64,000 nt of DNA, from the NCBI GenBank assembly GCA_014378195.1, contig JACMOC010000083.1, positions 1-64,000 of the forward strand. The letters run 5' to 3'. The notes beneath the pieces are model-generated. The model was not told the origin of the DNA. It did not search any database and saw only the letters and a list, made by a program, of their open reading frames with translations. This DNA is from Oligoflexus sp. (GTDB lineage: Bacteria > Bdellovibrionota_B > Oligoflexia > Oligoflexales > Oligoflexaceae). Positions 62,406-64,000 of this stretch are shown piece after piece. The position numbers were made by a program, and so were the translations under genes. Position 1 is the stretch's first letter. The number at the start of each line of letters is the position of its first letter.

Positions 62406-64000
62406 ATGAAGTTTCCTCTGATCCTGGTTCTCTTGGCAAGCGTTGTGACAAGTTGCCACAAAGATCCAGATTCCAATACGGCAGGACCTATACTGATCGA
62501 TACGACCGGACGATTTGAACATTCAAATCTGGCCGGCAACCTCATGACGACCGCGATTAAAGAGCAAACAGGGGTTGATATTGTTTTTTATCCCAGTTCT
62601 TTTCTCGATCCCTCCAAACAGGCTATCGTTGAAAAAGAACTTTCGGACGACGATATCGATAATCATATATTACCCCTTTATCCAACGGACTCGGACAAAG
62701 ACCAATTTCAAACCGGAACTCTCTCGGGCCGCCAGATACGTGAGTTTGTACTCAATCGGACAACCGAAAACTACCGACTCGACCTGCAAGTGGCTGGACT
62801 TGAGTACGATATTCAGTTTTTGGGAGGCCTCCCGACCATTTACCAAATCAATTTAACGCACGGCATTCCTCTTGTCGATTCCAAGAATTACCGCGTCGCG
62901 ATTAGTGACTATGCGTTTTTCAACCCCTTTCCCGGCTATCGGTACCGAAACGGCTTTGACCAGACGTTTCGTCGCGAGGAATCTTTGGTTTCTGCGCGTG
63001 ACGCACTGAAAAACTTTCTCAAAACATACAGAACTTTGCCTTTGCTGGACGAGCCTCGCGCTTCGACCTCGAGTCGCATGCGCGGGAACTACGATCGACC
63101 GTTGACGATCCCCGAAATCCAAGGGCGCTCGCATCTATCGCCCTATTATGGTTATCGCGTTAAAACCAAAGGCATACTTACGGCAGTTGCTCACCCGGAA
63201 GGCGCCAGCTACACAGAGCTTTATCTGCAGACGCCTGATGATGGTGATCCCAAGACCTCCAATGCGATCAATGTGTATCTCACGACCTCACGATTGGATT
63301 TGGAAGTAGGTCAGGCGATCGAGGTTGGCGGAATCGTCACTGAGATCATGACCTATCAGGGCATGACGCGGACTGCGATTCGCGATGTTGATACCCTCAA
63401 TATTCTTAGCGCCAACAATCCGTTGCCTGATGCTGTTCTAATCGGAGGCCCTACAGGTCTCAAGCCGCCCAATCATTATGTCTCAACATATCGCGGGAAC
63501 CTAAACGAAAAAGCCGAGTTGAACCTCGCCGACGGCATTGATTTCTGGGAAAGTCTCGAAGGCATGCGAATCAAAGTCGCTAAGCCGACGGTAGTTGGTT
63601 TTCGCGGCGGTCAGGAAAAGTTCGATGAACCCAAAAACAATTATGTGACGGTTTATGTAGCTCCGGACGGCGTAAGCGACCCTTCGCGTATAAGCGATGT
63701 CGGGGGCCTGATACCCGATGCCGAAGCCAACAATTACAATCCCGAAGTTGTACGTATTGTCGACTCTGATCTTGCTCCAAACGTGAACCCGAAAAACTAC
63801 TATAACGTGGGCGACAAATTCACTTACGATCTGGAAGGTGTTTTGAGTTACCAGACCAACACCTTCGGTGACGGCGAGTATGTAATGTTCGTGACAGGCA
63901 AGTTCTCAAGCACATCGAGTCTCATCGAGCTTGAAAAGCGTCCGAAAACTAGATTGCATGGTGACGAGAATCACCTCACGGTAGCGACCTACAACGTCGA
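62406..64000 (+). CDS. Lipoprotein nuclease, 5'-nucleotidase_C plus EEP domains (partial)
   Basis: An open frame from the ATG at 62406 (GGAGAAG upstream) runs to the window end without a stop, at least 531 residues. Lipobox VVTSC, Cys17. Residues 30-220 match the C-terminal domain of 5'-nucleotidases (SNLAGNLM, TGVDIVFYPSSF, TLSGRQIREFVLNR, NYRVAISDYAF). A beta-rich OB-like region follows with YRVKTKGILTAV and GQAIEVGGIV. The end at about 525 reads LTVATYNV, the opening strand of an endonuclease/exonuclease/phosphatase domain as in ExeM and NucH extracellular nucleases. It probably digests DNA outside the cell. This frame is truncated by the window. Confidence 0.83.
   Translation, partial: MKFPLILVLLASVVTSCHKDPDSNTAGPILIDTTGRFEHSNLAGNLMTTAIKEQTGVDIVFYPSSFLDPSKQAIVEKELSDDDIDNHILPLYPTDSDKDQFQTGTLSGRQIREFVLNRTTENYRLDLQVAGLEYDIQFLGGLPTIYQINLTHGIPLVDSKNYRVAISDYAFFNPFPGYRYRNGFDQTFRREESLVSARDALKNFLKTYRTLPLLDEPRASTSSRMRGNYDRPLTIPEIQGRSHLSPYYGYRVKTKGILTAVAHPEGASYTELYLQTPDDGDPKTSNAINVYLTTSRLDLEVGQAIEVGGIVTEIMTYQGMTRTAIRDVDTLNILSANNPLPDAVLIGGPTGLKPPNHYVSTYRGNLNEKAELNLADGIDFWESLEGMRIKVAKPTVVGFRGGQEKFDEPKNNYVTVYVAPDGVSDPSRISDVGGLIPDAEANNYNPEVVRIVDSDLAPNVNPKNYYNVGDKFTYDLEGVLSYQTNTFGDGEYVMFVTGKFSSTSSLIELEKRPKTRLHGDENHLTVATYNV

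Noticed and set aside
1-64000. CRISPR array, prophage or plasmid features
   Set aside because: No regularly spaced identical repeats, no phage structural, integrase or replication genes were seen in either strand.

Overview
The window looks like chromosomal DNA of a Gram-negative bacterium with a heavily lipidated, secretory cell envelope. I count about 16 proteins with a lipobox signal peptide, three beta-barrel or TolC-type outer-membrane proteins, MltD and QseG-like envelope proteins, and four separate lipidated trypsin-fold proteases. Base composition is roughly balanced. The mix (S1 proteases, nucleases, PA14 and fibrinogen-like lipoproteins, glrK-qseG-glrR) fits the Bdellovibrionota/Oligoflexia or a related deltaproteobacterial group. 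That placement is an inference from gene content. I see no phage, plasmid or CRISPR signature.

Layout. 0-1 kb: a decayed IS630 transposase. 1-6.3 kb: rraA-like gene, then a run of minus-strand genes for exported proteins. These are a glycine-zipper protein, a protein I read as MACPF-like, a Cys-rich lipoprotein and a lipidated serine protease, preceded by a separately terminated lipoprotein with an ADP-ribosyltransferase-like domain. 6.6-7.0 kb: two tRNA-Ala(TGC) genes in inverted orientation. 7.2-11.4 kb: Tat-exported FAD protein, a Lys/Ala-rich exported protein and the Kup potassium transporter. 11.9-18.9 kb: a zone of wreckage. It holds a broken ohrR, a broken CLC channel joined to a broken TMEM175 channel and a gutted isopenicillin-N-synthase-like oxygenase, interleaved with an intact 2OG oxygenase, an ABC exporter and a GH15 glucosidase. 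19-26 kb: PA14 lipoprotein, outer-membrane protein, nitrilase-family hydrolase, serine protease, TrhO and a TPR lipoprotein. 26-31 kb: MFS transporter, the glrK-qseG-glrR set and an EF-hand protein. 31-39 kb: RMD1-family protein, a 973-residue TPR protein with a companion, zinc ribbon, PanE-like reductase and protease. 39.8-44.3 kb: a MarR-EmrA-EmrB-TolC efflux operon. 44-53 kb: PhoD-like phosphatase, protease, class II DAHP synthase with SufE, fibrinogen-like lipoprotein and MltD. 52.7-58.4 kb: thioesterase, free-methionine-R-sulfoxide reductase, a FUS-like low-complexity BON protein, S1/P1 nuclease and a COG2509 flavoprotein. 58.6-64 kb: a secreted-protein operon ending in a multidomain nuclease cut by the window edge.

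How it works together. Most of the window serves the envelope and the outside world: extracellular proteolysis, nucleic-acid and phosphate scavenging (S1/P1 nuclease, PhoD-like, 5'-nucleotidase/EEP nuclease), drug efflux, and envelope-stress control through GlrK/QseG/GlrR. The most novel candidate is the 1.7-6.3 kb block, which combines a predicted pore-former-like protein, a predicted ADP-ribosyltransferase lipoprotein and a protease. The SYGQ-rich BON protein and the CLC/TMEM175 chimera are the next most unusual items.
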